Below are positions 47,237 to 57,056 of a stretch of DNA of 64,000 nucleotides, in pieces. The stretch lies in contig JARWIR010000002.1 in assembly GCA_029959085.1 (NCBI GenBank), forward strand, positions 30,704,233 through 30,768,232, written 5' to 3'. The DNA is from Nemophila menziesii. Lineage: Eukaryota > Streptophyta > Magnoliopsida > Boraginales > Hydrophyllaceae. The notes under the pieces were generated by a model. It was given only the letters and a program-made list of their open reading frames with translations. It was not told the DNA's origin and searched no databases. The first letter of the stretch is position 1, and every line of letters begins with the position of its first letter. A program made the position numbers and the translations under genes.

Positions 47237-47974
47237 ATGGTGAGAAAATTAGATATCAACATACCGTTTGTAGAAACTCTCAAGAGAATGCTAAAATATC
47301 TTAAATTCATGAAGGAAATTCTTTCTAACAAACAAAGCTTAGAAACTAGGAAATTGATTGGATTACCTGAGAAGTGTAGTGCTATATGTCAAAGCAAGTT
47401 GCCACCAAAGCTACAAGATCCCCGAAGTTTCATAATTCCTATTTCCATTGGTGAAAGATGGACCGAGAAAGTATTATGTGATTTAGGCGTGAGTATCAAC
47501 CTCTTTCCAAAGTCCTTGTTCGAGAAGCTCAACATAGGAGAGGTTGTACCCACTTCAGTTGTATTGCAAATGGAGGATCGCTTCCTTTCCCAACCAGTAG
47601 GTAAAATTGAAGATGTTTTAGTTAAAGCTGGTAATTTTATATTTTCTTGCGATTTTATTATTCTTGACTACGATGCAGATAAGAATGTCCTTATCATTTT
47701 GGGTAGACCATTCTTAGCCACGGGGCGTACACTAATATATGTTGAGAATGGTGAATTGATCATGTGGGTCCAAGACGAACAAATTAAATTTAAGATATTC
47801 AAAGAAATGAAGTTCACTAGCTCTCCGGGGGATTGTTTGTTCTTGAACGTTATTAATCAGGTTGCAAAGAAGAGAAACAAAAAGCTGTGCCACGAAGGTT
47901 CCAAGAGAACCCAAGAAAGAAAGAGAGAAGGAGGAGTTCAAATTAGGCGAAAGAGTCGCATTGAAAAAGCCTGA
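47237..47974 (+). pseudogene. A4 aspartic protease
   Basis: A 245-codon open frame. Residues 5-45 are the conserved pre-protease block (LDINIPFVETLKR, YLKFMKEILSNKQ). Residues 81-92 are the active site CDLGVSINLFP with the catalytic Asp at 82; the usual A of DLGA is V. LILGRPF-type residues (VLIILGRPFLATGRT) follow at about 155-170, then a basic linker. It overlaps the GPF frame, which is shifted by one base, showing a frameshift in what A9 preserves as one ORF. Otherwise the protease is intact, so it is classed as pseudogene only because the polyprotein is broken. Confidence 0.82.
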
Positions 47975-48152
47975 TCCTCCACAAAACACACATACACCCA
48001 AGAATTCTTGGATTAGACCATTCATGGCTACAAAGAACAGATCTAAAAAGTTTGTGGGAGTGAAAGGCAAGGTATTCAAATTCCATGTGGTAAATATTGA
48101 TAAACTCATTCACTATTGGGGAGGAGATGTTAAGAAATACTCACTGAAGTAA
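47862..48152 (+). pseudogene. A4 integrase C-terminal-like GPF domain
   Basis: A Lys/Glu-rich basic linker, then FKLGERVALKKPDPP (V-G-x-x-V start of the domain), NSWIRPFMAT in place of the SWMGPF box, and HYWGGDVKK at the end. The domain directly follows the protease. The same 75-residue unit ends the polyprotein of A5, A8 and A9. In full integrases (A1) the equivalent module follows the catalytic core and helps bind DNA or target integration. Confidence 0.68.
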
Positions 48153-48189
48153 GATATCTAACTTTGAAAGACGTTAAACAAAAGTGACC

Positions 48190-48206
48190 TTGGGGAGACA
48201 TCCCTT
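48190..48206 (+). other. Hairpin just 3' of the A4 polyprotein ORF
   Basis: TTGGGGAGACATCCCTT pairs GGGG with CCC-type bases. It occupies the same place as in A5, A6 and A9. Confidence 0.5.
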
Positions 48207-48373
48207 GTTTAAATTTCTTTTTAGTTAGTTTTATGTTTTGTAGTGTATAATCTTAAGTTAGTGTATAATTTTAATGTGTTTACAAGTAGATAAGAGATAA
48301 AGGTAGTGTGTTAGTGTGTAGGAAACAAGTTTGGGGTCAAAAGACGAAAATTTGTGCAAGCCAGCAGCTAGGT

Positions 48374-48815
48374 GGGGTACACCGCACCCTAGCTAGGATG
48401 CACCGCACCCCAATAAACCGTGACAACAGTAGGACAAGTTAGGTACACGTGCGAGACCCATTTGGCAAAAACATTATCGATACACGCGCAGACCCGTGTC
48501 ACGGTGTCATCCAGAGACTTCATGCGGTACATCGCACGAGTACCGCGGTGCACCGCAGTGAAGAAAACCGTCACCACGGTTTATGAATTTGGTCCAGTTA
48601 CGAGAAGATACACAAAACACCATATAATCAGGTCGCGCGTGACCGTGACACGGTTAAAGTCAGAGCAATCATGCGGTACACCGCGCCAATAAAGAAACCA
48701 TCACCATAGTCAACGAAATCAAGTCCAACGCCGTGAGCCCACATGTCACAACTGTTTCATCAAACGCGCAGGACTGTGCCACGGGTGCATGACGTCATCT
48801 GTGGTACACCACTGG
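48374..48815 (+). repeat. CG-rich palindrome array of A4 (class II)
   Basis: Sites: GGTACACCGC (48376), GATGCACCGC (48398), TGCGGTACATCGCA (48524), CCGCGGTGCACCGC (48543), TGCGGTACACCGCG (48672) and TGGTACACCA (48802). Copies of a CCGTG...CACGG inverted element alternate with them (about 48495, 48567 and 48651). Confidence 0.78.
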
Positions 48816-49203
48816 GAGGCGGTTTGAAGAGGAAATTTGATTACTAAAAGGATTCTTACGTTACAAGACCTAAACCTAGCTTCTTCCAACCTTCCTAACA
48901 CGAAATTTTCATACCCAAACCCTATAAATACACCTTGACGCTTGATTAAACCTTCGAACAAACAAAACAACATCATCAAATATTTCATCCATTCTCCATA
49001 AACACATATTCTTCATCAATTCCATTACACAACACAATAAAACACCAAAGATCATCAAGTTTTCAAGATTTCTTCCACCACAAATAAATTTTTCCTTCCT
49101 ATACCATTGATAATCATTCATCCAAGCAACAATCTCAAGGCACACCAATCTTTCATAACTGTATTCCATACTTGGTGCATCTTGAGTTATGGTTTTAAAA
49201 AAG

Positions 49204-49670
49204 ATGACTAATAGAAGGGATGCTATGGATTACATGAGGAAGTGTTTGATCTTAGGGAAGAAAAATAATTTGCCTGGAGCTACAAAAAAGAAGCCCATCG
49301 ATCTTGATGAGCCAATTCCAAAGAAGCCAAAGCTCGAGGCAACAAAATAACCACTATGAAGAATTAATAAGAGAAATAGGGTACCGTTCAATCCTAAAGC
49401 AAAGACACCAATCCAAGATCAAAGTTCATCTTCAAATCCTAATGACAAATCAGAAAGTGTATCTACACCACCAGCATGGGCAGTAACATTGATGGACAAG
49501 GTCAAAAGGTTAGAATACAGTATATAACTCCTGCTGGATGGAAATTCTAAGGGTGGACTACGTCATGAACAAGATTACTGAAAAATTCGATATAGATAAG
49601 ATTCCCCTTCAGAAGAGGAATGGCAAAGGATGTTGTATGGAAAGGTACCACCCTCTAATCCTTCTCCTTA
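49204..49670 (+). pseudogene. A4 third ORF remnant
   Basis: ATG 49204 opens MTNRRDAMDYMRK, matching the MTNR/MTKR start of the other third ORFs, with a Lys-rich leader (KKPIDLDEPIPKKPK) to a TAA at 49348. After that only scraps remain: the central PF20167-like blocks are deleted, and 49480-49660 resembles the C-terminal coiled-coil end. Confidence 0.6.
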
Positions 49671-49730
49671 ATTTCTTATATGCATTAGTTTAGTTTAGTT
49701 TAAATTTTATTGCTTTATTGAGTCTTTTTC

Positions 49731-49750
49731 GAGTCGTGTGGACATGACTC
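49731..49750 (+). other. Conserved hairpin 3' of the third ORF (A4)
   Basis: Arms GAGTCGTG and CATGACTC around TGGA, followed at 49756 by TGAGTTGGGGGTGGGG. Confidence 0.65.
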
Positions 49751-51145
49751 ACTTTTGAGTTGGGGGTGGGGATTCATTGTCCTCATCTTCCTTTTTATTT
49801 TGCATAAAATTTAAATTTTTTGGGTTAGAATTGGAATAGAATATGGTGAATGTACTTATTTAGTAATGTTTAATTAAGTCAATGATAGTATGTAGTATGT
49901 TTTTGAATGATGTCACAAATATATTGAGTATGCATGCATGAAAACAAGAAGTAAAAGATAGGGAAGATTAATAAGCAATGCGTAAGAGGTGTCAAGTTGG
50001 AACTTAGGGAGAGTTAATCGGTGTGTAAAATGTGAGGTAAACTGCTTGTTTATGAACTAATATTGAAAAAGTAACGAAATATGGTATTTAAAAGTGAATA
50101 AGGCAGTTCTTACATATTGAATCCACTCGAAGCCTTTTTAGCTTTCTCACCCTTTTATTTGATTATTATTATTATCCGCATCTTAGCCCCTTTGAGCCTT
50201 TATAAAGCCTTTTATTAATTACATTACAAGCCATACCCCTTAGTTTATAAGACTTATCCATATGACCCACACTTGAATCGCAAAACCTGAGACAAGTTGT
50301 TTTAGAGCTTGAGTTTGGGGTAGTATGTTTCATCATTGGGAAACATTGGGTTTGGGAAATTTGATTGTAATTGTGATATTAGTGATGATGATGAGTTTAT
50401 TATTGTAACCCTTTGCCGGGGTAAAAGTAAATGTAAAGAGTTGAAAAGTAATTTTAAATATGAGAAAAAGTGACACGATATCTCACATCCAAAAGGGAGT
50501 CATAAAAAACATAGAAAAAAATATGAAAAAGATTGAAAAGATTTAGACCGGCAAAGTGGATTTTGTTATGTAATCATCATGAAAAGGTTTATTGGGTTAT
50601 TTGGGGATGCAAATCAGAGCGTCAAAAATTGGGTTGAGTGAGACATATTCGAGTGAATCAATCTCTAGGACGATTCGTTTATGTAATGTGAGGAGAGAGC
50701 CAAAAGCTCACTTTTTATTATCCAAATATATCATACCGTCCCTAAGCCAACGTTCTAACTGTAAAGACTTTAGGATTTCTAAATACTTGGCTGAGGAACA
50801 ATGGAACAATTAGGGCACAGGTGAGTGAATCATTGGATACTATAGTAGGACCTGTGATCACCCTATAATCACCTTATAACCGTTAACACAAATTGAGTTG
50901 AAGACCTTTCCTTTTGGTATTGCGAAGTTAATCTGGACTTGAATTTATGGATTGTTGATTATGTGTATATTAAGCATGTGTGTGCATTATTTATTTAGGA
51001 TTACTACATGAGACTTTTGATATTTTTCTCTAGGATCATTCAGTACTTTCTATTCTTATTCTTATTTTTCTATATTTAATATTGACTACCATACTGTTCT
51101 TATCTTTATTGTATCGGGACGATACAACTTTGAGTTGGGGGTTCA
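49751..51145 (+). other. 3' noncoding domain and PPT of A4
   Basis: Noncoding. PPT-like tracts lie at 49756-49771 and 50308-50322. The conserved block CATACCGTCCCTAAGCC lies at 50732-50748. The PPT, CTTTGAGTTGGGGGTTCA, abuts the LTR. The same order is found in A1, A5, A6 and A9. Confidence 0.62.
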
Positions 51146-52617
51146 TGATGTCTCTATATTTTTTATATATTAATATATACTTTAGACATCATTTTAAGGG
51201 TATTTAGTAATTAATTCCGGATTTTTCTCCATTTATTCATACTTTACACTTTCTTGTCTAGTTTTAGGTGTTTTGATATTTTGTGAGCTTTTGCGCGTAA
51301 TTTGTGTGTTTTTTGTGTATAACTTAGGTATATGGAATCTATTACACATATGAAAATTTATTTGAAGAGGAAAAGTAAAGGAAATCCCTCAATCAAAGTC
51401 AAAAAGTAAAAGTTTGGATACATTTGAAAAGTAAAGAAGCTGTAAAAAATTCACATATGTCCACTAATTAAATTGCTGCAGAAAATAGGTAAAAAATTAG
51501 GAGGAGCTTTTTATAAGAGCAGATAGATATTTCAAACGCGGTCGTTTCCATATAAATAACATTGAATTCCGATAAGTAACAAGGGAGATATGACCAAATC
51601 AATATATGCAAAGGTTTATCATGTCTTACAAGTTAGGAATACGAATTTTGGTAAGATCAGGACTCAATAACTTGGGGATTACTCCATATATCGACCAATG
51701 GCCTATATATATATATTGGTCAGTCCTTAATCATCTAATGACCAGGAAGAAGCTTAGATTAAGAGAAGAGAAGAAAAGAAGGAGTTGGACACTATTCATA
51801 CCAATCCAACCCTTCACCTTTGTAATTTATTTTCTTTCTTTCTCTAGTATGAACTGATTCTATTTAGATTGAGATTAGAATAAGGGTATTAAACCTAGAC
51901 TTATTTTATATCTATTTTAATTTGGGATGTCCTTTTACAATTAATTGAAATTAGTAGTGCTATCTGAGTTTTTACGCGCTTTGATGTATTGTCTATAGTT
52001 CTTGTGGTGTCTAACGTATATGATTACCATAATAGTAGTTAGATGGTCACCCATAAGGGTTTTCTATTTATTGAAACACCACATAAACGTCTAGTGTGCG
52101 GTAGTGATTTGGAAGGACTTGCCTAACTAGATAGTCCTTAGGGTTTGAGATTGACCACCGATTATTGCGTAGGGTCCCCTTACCCAAGTCCTCTGGTATT
52201 TTTTAGGTCGCCACCTAAGTCCACCCAGAACGGGGTTAGGAGGTATACAGAATCCTGGCTATTTCATATCACACAATTCTCCCTTACATGAATAGGTCAT
52301 AACACAAGGCTAGTGGGAATTACTTGCTATATCTCGAGCTAAACTCTCATACTACTTCTTTCCCTTCTATTTAGTTCCTGTCTTTATTTTATGTAGTTAA
52401 TTGTTTAGAGTTATAAAACCAAGCAAATATTTTAGAATCTTTCAGTATATTATTCTAAAACTTCTTTATTTGCACTTTATATTATTATTAGTTCCTAGCT
52501 AAGTTTCGTAGTCTCTGAGGACGAATTCTACTTATCATTAAAACTTGCCTACGATCTGTGATACTTGCAGTGAGTATCATGATTGGTTAGGGTGATTAGT
52601 TCTCTTATTTATATCTA
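51146..52617 (+). repeat. A4 3' LTR, also serving as the A7 5' LTR; right end deleted
   Basis: Starts TGATGTCTCT after the PPT. It aligns with both parts of the A4 5' LTR but stops at ttatatct, about 35 bases short of the LTR end. The sequence then resumes inside the 5' leader, so the PBS is gone. Confidence 0.82.
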
Positions 52618-53907
52618 GTGTTTTTATTTAGTGATTTTATTTTAGTTAGTTCTATTTTACGCTTTTGTTTTTAGTTTTCTATTTCAGGTTATTCAGATGG
52701 CAAGTCCGAGAAATCTAGATCTTCCCATCTCATTTAGAGTGCAAAGTAGAGGAATCCGCACTCCAGAAATCCAAGTCGCTAAATTCAGACCTGATCCGGG
52801 CATGATTGAACAATTTTTGAGTTATGGTCGATTTAGTGGTGCTGCATATCAGGATCCGGTTCGTTATATTAAAAAATTCATGCAGATTTGTGATGCCTAC
52901 ATCTTTAAAGGTGACACACATGAATAGGTGTACTATGTTATGTTCCAATTTTTTTTTAAATAGAAGTGCAAGCAATTGGTATGACTACCATCACCCTTAT
53001 TCAATTCCAGATTTGGATAAACTCCAAGCAAATTTCCTGTATCGATTCTACCCATTAGTTGACGCTTAAAAGACATGTTGGAGTTAAAATAATTTATGAA
53101 AGAAGAAGGGGAAAATGTTGGTGAAGCATGGTCACGTTTTAACAAAAAGAAAGCGAGGTGTCCATTCCACATCTCCTTTCCTGAATATCAATTAACCATG
53201 TTCTATGGAGAACTCAATAGCGTGATTCCAAGGCAAAGGTAAATAATCAAGGAGATGGAAGTTTTGTGTTATTACATATAGAAAATGCTCGTATCATCAT
53301 GGAAAAAATTATGAAAACCGAAAGAAGTTGGCCATTAATGACAGAAGAAGATACCTTAGAAGCACTAAGGATCAAATAATTAAGCCAACAACTCAAGGAA
53401 TTACATGTACAATCACACTCTTAGAAAGCAATTTCGTAGCCCAAGTGAACCAGGTAAACACAATACCTCCATGCCCTGGTTGTGGAGAAAGTAATCATTC
53501 GTGGGAGAATTGCATTAACAATCCAGCTTCGATTTCCTTTATATCTCATCGAAGATTACATTATTCGAATGGAAATTATCATCTTCAAGGAAATAACATT
53601 AATTCTTATTCCCCACAGAATCAGAATTGGGTAAAAAATCGACGTAACTATTATCAAACTCGACCTCAAAATTATTATCAAGCTCAACCACAACCAATCT
53701 CTCAACAAATTCCAACTTATGAAGATCAAGCTCCACATTACAATTCGTATTCAACGCAACAAGCTACATACGATCAACCTTCACCGCAACCTTCAAGTAA
53801 CAGTTTGGAACAAAGTCTAGACAAATTCATGGATACTATGAAGGAAAGCATGAAGATGAGTCAACAAATATTTAAAGAACAAGCCAATGTTATAAAAGAA
53901 CTCGAGA
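52618..53907 (+). mobile_element. A7: gag fragment of an A4-like element
   Basis: Leader and gag of an A4 relative joined to the shared LTR. It ends inside the post-knuckle helical segment at about 53907, where A8 LTR sequence begins. An LTR-body-LTR-body tandem is the expected product of unequal recombination between LTRs, though independent insertion is not excluded. Confidence 0.72.
52697..53907 (+). pseudogene. A7 gag, 3' truncated
   Basis: ATG 52697 starts MASPRNLDLPISFRVQ. The frame is open to a TAG at 52925, then broken through the capsid (FMKEEGENVGEAW, near 53095). It is open again from 53328 to beyond the junction. The knuckle CPGCGESNHSWENC (about 53474-53516) is a perfect CX2CX4HX4C, followed by a Tyr/Gln-rich tail (YYQTRPQNYYQAQPQ). 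This is the best preserved gag tail in the window. Confidence 0.82.
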
Positions 53908-54251
53908 TGATGTGCTCGAAAACAGTGATTGTGACAGCATTCCAGATTTCATTCTCCACTAATTACTTCTTCGAATCAATTATTCTCGCCTTTGACTTCA
54001 ACGCTTAATCCAAGACTTTTATTCCCGTTTCTTCTCCCTTTCTTGATATTCCATCAAATCATAAACCTAAGAAATTTACACTAAAAATAAACGAATTAAC
54101 GCATAAAAGCTCTAAAACACAAATAATCCAAATCCAAGGGAAGAAATCGTAATATGACCAAATAAGCTTAAAAGTCTAGTAAATAAGTCAAAGAATCACC
54201 TAATTTGATGTCTCCTAAGGGCATATAATTTGAACAAAAAGGGAGACATCA
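53908..54251 (-). repeat. 3' LTR fragment of A8
   Basis: Aligns with the last 350 bases of the A1 LTR (gctcgaaa, cttttgact, ttaatccaagac, then gggagacatca). The other 1.2 kb was lost at the junction with A7. Confidence 0.72.
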
Positions 54252-54857
54252 AGACCCCAAACTCAAACCTTTGTCGTCCCGACAAAGCAAAATAAAAACA
54301 AGGGTTCAAGGTGATACGCAGAAGGTAGAGTCTAATGAGTAACACCAAAGCATAACTCAAAATAAATCTCATATAGTATGAACCTAGGAATTAATATACA
54401 CATAAAAATGTAATGCAAAATCAAACACAAATAATCAATTAAAAATTAACTTCACAATGCTAGAAGGTTACGCTTGTACTTATCTCAATATGATAGCTAT
54501 AGGGTGTTCATCGATCCTCACTAACTTTGAACGCTCCAGAGTAGGTGGCATGTTGTATGGTGCTCACCCCAAGTAGCATAGTTCTGAGGAGGTCTAACTC
54601 TTTTGTCACGCTTCCTAAAGTAGCAATCATCTTCTCTTGGTTCGCCTCTAACACTTGAATCTTAGCTTCCAACTCATTATTGGAATACACCTTCTCCGTT
54701 AGTGGAGGGACTCCAAGAGTCCTCCATGCTTCAAACTCTCCAAACCAGTGATGACCTCTCTTCGGGCTTTCAATACCCTAAGCTGGAGTTGCTTCATTAA
54801 TGTTATGATTCACCCTTCTCTTTGGTTATAGCTCAAGGAATCAGCTCTGTTCGTCAT
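54252..54857 (-). pseudogene. A8 PPT, shortened 3' domain and third ORF remnant
   Basis: The PPT and about 270 bases of 3' noncoding domain join at about 54539 directly to the C-terminal part of the third ORF. About 1.1 kb that A1 has is missing. ATG at 54855-54857 starts MTNRADSL, the shared beginning. The open stretch 54508-54690 is the coiled-coil end (LEAKIQVLEANQEKM). The central PF20167-like region is deleted. A PPT-like tract lies at 54866-54880. Confidence 0.6.
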
Positions 54858-55249
54858 CTTTAATGAACCCCAAACTCAAAACTTCAAAAATTCAAAAACT
54901 AGAGAAAAAGTTTTGAACTTTGATGTTTTGAGGATATAGGAAGATGGTATGAGGTGTTATGTGAGATGGGTAATGGATTTCCAAGGGAGAAGACGAGGTT
55001 TAATGGGTGAGAGTGAAGCTTTGATGAAAGAAAAGTGAAGGATTTTGGTGTTTGGTGGAAGGATTTGATGATGATTATGTGTTAGGAGTTGTTTAGAGGG
55101 AAGGATTTGATGTGACTTGGTGTTTTGATTATGAATAGCAGGTATATAATGGGTTAGGGGTCGTTCATAATGATATCTTACAGAAGAGGCTAGGTTAAAA
55201 GAGAGCAAACTAGGGTTTTAATAGGGTTTTGGGGAGATTTCCGCTGGTC

Positions 55250-55640
55250 GGGCTGGCATACCGGCCGGATGGCCGGCTAGCCGGTCCTAGACCATGTCGA
55301 ATTTTCTCCTCTCTGCATAATACCCGAGGCTAGACCCCGAGCCCTCGCGATTGTTCTTTTTACGCAGCAAATAGCTGCGTGTAACTCCTCGCGAAGACAG
55401 CAACTCGCTTCCGTTAGCCGGCATGCCGGTCAGCTGACCGACTAGCCGGTGAGTCCCTTTTCCAGTTTCCCTACTCTCGACAAAATACCCGAGTCTTAAA
55501 CCCATGGCCTCGTGTTTCTTCTGGCCGACATACCGCCGATGTAGCCGGCATACCGGCGGCGCGAATGTCTTTTTCGCGACGCAAGAAATAGGCGCGTGTA
55601 ATGGTCTCCGTTTGACCTTCGTTGACCGGCTAGCCGGTAC
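55250..55640 (-). repeat. CG-rich palindrome array of A8 (class I)
   Basis: Sites: GGCATACCGGCC (55253), GGCCGGCTAGCCGG (55271), AGCCGGCATGCCGG (55416), CGACTAGCCGG (55439), CGACATACCG (55526), AGCCGGCATACCGGCGG (55543) and ACCGGCTAGCCGGT (55625). ACGCAGC...GCTGCGT inverted elements (about 55361) lie between them, as in A1. This is the densest of the six arrays. Confidence 0.82.
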
Positions 55641-55880
55641 GAGTAGTCAATCTTATGACCAAAACACGCTTTTCTCGCGTCTCCCACCGGTCAACCCCAA
55701 ACTCATGGGTTTAAGTACCTGTAATCATCAAAACACCAGACCTTTCTCATTTCTTTTTAAGAATATACACTAAAACTAAATTATCCACTACGAAATAAAA
55801 GACATGAAAGAAATTAAACTAATATACAATTGAAGTTGCTTTTGTTTAACGTCGTTAAGCTCGATAGATTACCTCATGCA

Positions 55881-56100
55881 TCATTTCTTAACATAACCTC
55901 CCCAACAGTGAGTGAGGTTATCAACCTTAGTTATTCGAAATTTGCATCCTTTGGCTTTGATTCCAACTAGTTTCTCTGAGATAATCTGCGTTACCGTGAA
56001 TAGACCATTCCAAGAACCTTTTAACTTACACGTTTTCGGAGGGGGTTCAGGCTTTTTCAATGAGACTTCATCTCCCACTCTTATCTTCTCCTTCTTGTTC
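55881..56100 (-). pseudogene. A8 integrase C-terminal-like GPF domain
   Basis: Reads KIRVGDEVSLKKPEPP, then GSWNGLFTVTQII, VGIKAKGCKFRI and THCWGGYVKK. It is the same unit as in A4, A5 and A9 and closes the polyprotein. It is one frame away from PR because of an indel near 56085, at a different place from the A4 frameshift, so the two copies broke independently. Confidence 0.68.
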
Positions 56101-56109
56101 TTTCTTAGG

Positions 56110-56901
56110 TTATTTTGGCATTTTCATGGCACGTTCCTTACCTTTCTTCTTTGCACGATAAAGGTGTGGGTTTTCTTTAGGATCTAGAGGAGGTTCATTA
56201 GGCGGTTTCTTTCTTAGCTTTTTCTCCTCATTTCCTAAGATTTCCCCTACCTTGGCTGGTTCTTTTTCTTCTTGATCAATGGTCTCCAACCGAAAGCACT
56301 CTTCCTTGGAATCTGGAAACTTCATAGGCTTAAACACGTTGAATTTCACTTCCTCGTCTTGGATACGCATAGTCAATTCTTTGTTTTCTACATCAATCAA
56401 AGAACGCCCCGTGGCTAGGAATGGTCTTCCCAAAATAATGGGGACATTCCTATCCGCGTCGTAGTCAAGTATAACAAAATCAGCGGGAAAGATTAACGTA
56501 CCTGCCTTGACGAGGACATCTTCTATTCGTCCCTCTGGATGTACGAGGGATCTATCAGTCATCTGCAAGACCATAAAGGTCTGTTTCGCATTTCCAATCT
56601 TTAATTTCTCGAAAATCGATCTAGGTATGAGGTTAATACTCGCACCCAAATCACACAAAGCTCTCCCTTGCCATTCATCACCAATAGAAATCGAAATTGT
56701 AAAACTCCCAGGATCAAGCAACTTAGGTGGCAACTTACTCTGGCATATTGCACTACATTCTTCTGGCAATCCAATAATTTCATTCTCAAGATATTTGCGT
56801 TTATTGGTGATAGCTCTTTTTAAGAATTTTAAATACTTTGGCACCCCCTTGATAGCCTCTAGGAAAGGTATATTAATGTTGAACTTGCTTACCATATCCA
56901 T
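56110..56901 (-). CDS. A8 aspartic protease, intact domain
   Basis: A 263-codon open frame with no lesion. Residues 1-45: the pre-protease block (FNINIPFLEAIKGVPKYLKF, LPEECSAICQS). Residues 83-90: the active site CDLGASIN with the catalytic Asp at 84. Residues about 100-125: VLQMTDRSLVHPEGRIEDVLV. FVILDYDAD and IILGRPFLATGRS follow, the flap and conserved ILGRP block of retropepsins. A Lys/Glu/Pro-rich linker with ENPHLYRAKKKGK leads to the GPF domain. It would cleave the polyprotein. The best protease in the window, though its element is broken. Confidence 0.82.
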   Translation of the reverse strand: MDMVSKFNINIPFLEAIKGVPKYLKFLKRAITNKRKYLENEIIGLPEECSAICQSKLPPKLLDPGSFTISISIGDEWQGRALCDLGASINLIPRSIFEKLKIGNAKQTFMVLQMTDRSLVHPEGRIEDVLVKAGTLIFPADFVILDYDADRNVPIILGRPFLATGRSLIDVENKELTMRIQDEEVKFNVFKPMKFPDSKEECFRLETIDQEEKEPAKVGEILGNEEKKLRKKPPNEPPLDPKENPHLYRAKKKGKERAMKMPK

Positions 56902-57056
56902 GAATTGTTGATATTCAGCTGTATCTCCTTTCTTATGAACTCTTGAAGGGAAAGGTGGAGGAGGACGGGTTTCTATAACATCTTTCTTCTTAGGAATTTA
57001 CGGAATCTTCTCCACTTCTACCACTTCAGGTTCATCATTCTTTTCTTCCACATCCT

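Larger units (their letters stand above)
44974..52617 (+). mobile_element. A4: RT-less gag-PR-GPF element (body; 5' LTR begins at 30854)
   Basis: Plus strand: right part of the 5' LTR, PBS 45604-45621, gag, PR, GPF domain, hairpin, palindrome array, third ORF remnant, 3' noncoding domain, PPT 51127-51145 and 3' LTR from 51146. The PR frame passes within 115 bases into the GPF domain; there is no room for RT, RNase H or an integrase core. Gag is related to A3 and A7. Confidence 0.85.
53908..57056 (-). mobile_element. A8: RT-less PR-GPF element, interrupted by A9
   Basis: Minus strand. LTR fragment 53908-54251 (ends gggagacatca), PPT 54252-54268, shortened 3' noncoding domain, third ORF remnant, palindrome array, GPF domain and PR follow. 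The linker toward gag is cut at 57056 by the A9 LTR. The gag and 5' LTR should lie beyond the right edge of the window. PR and GPF are adjacent with no RT. Confidence 0.8.
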
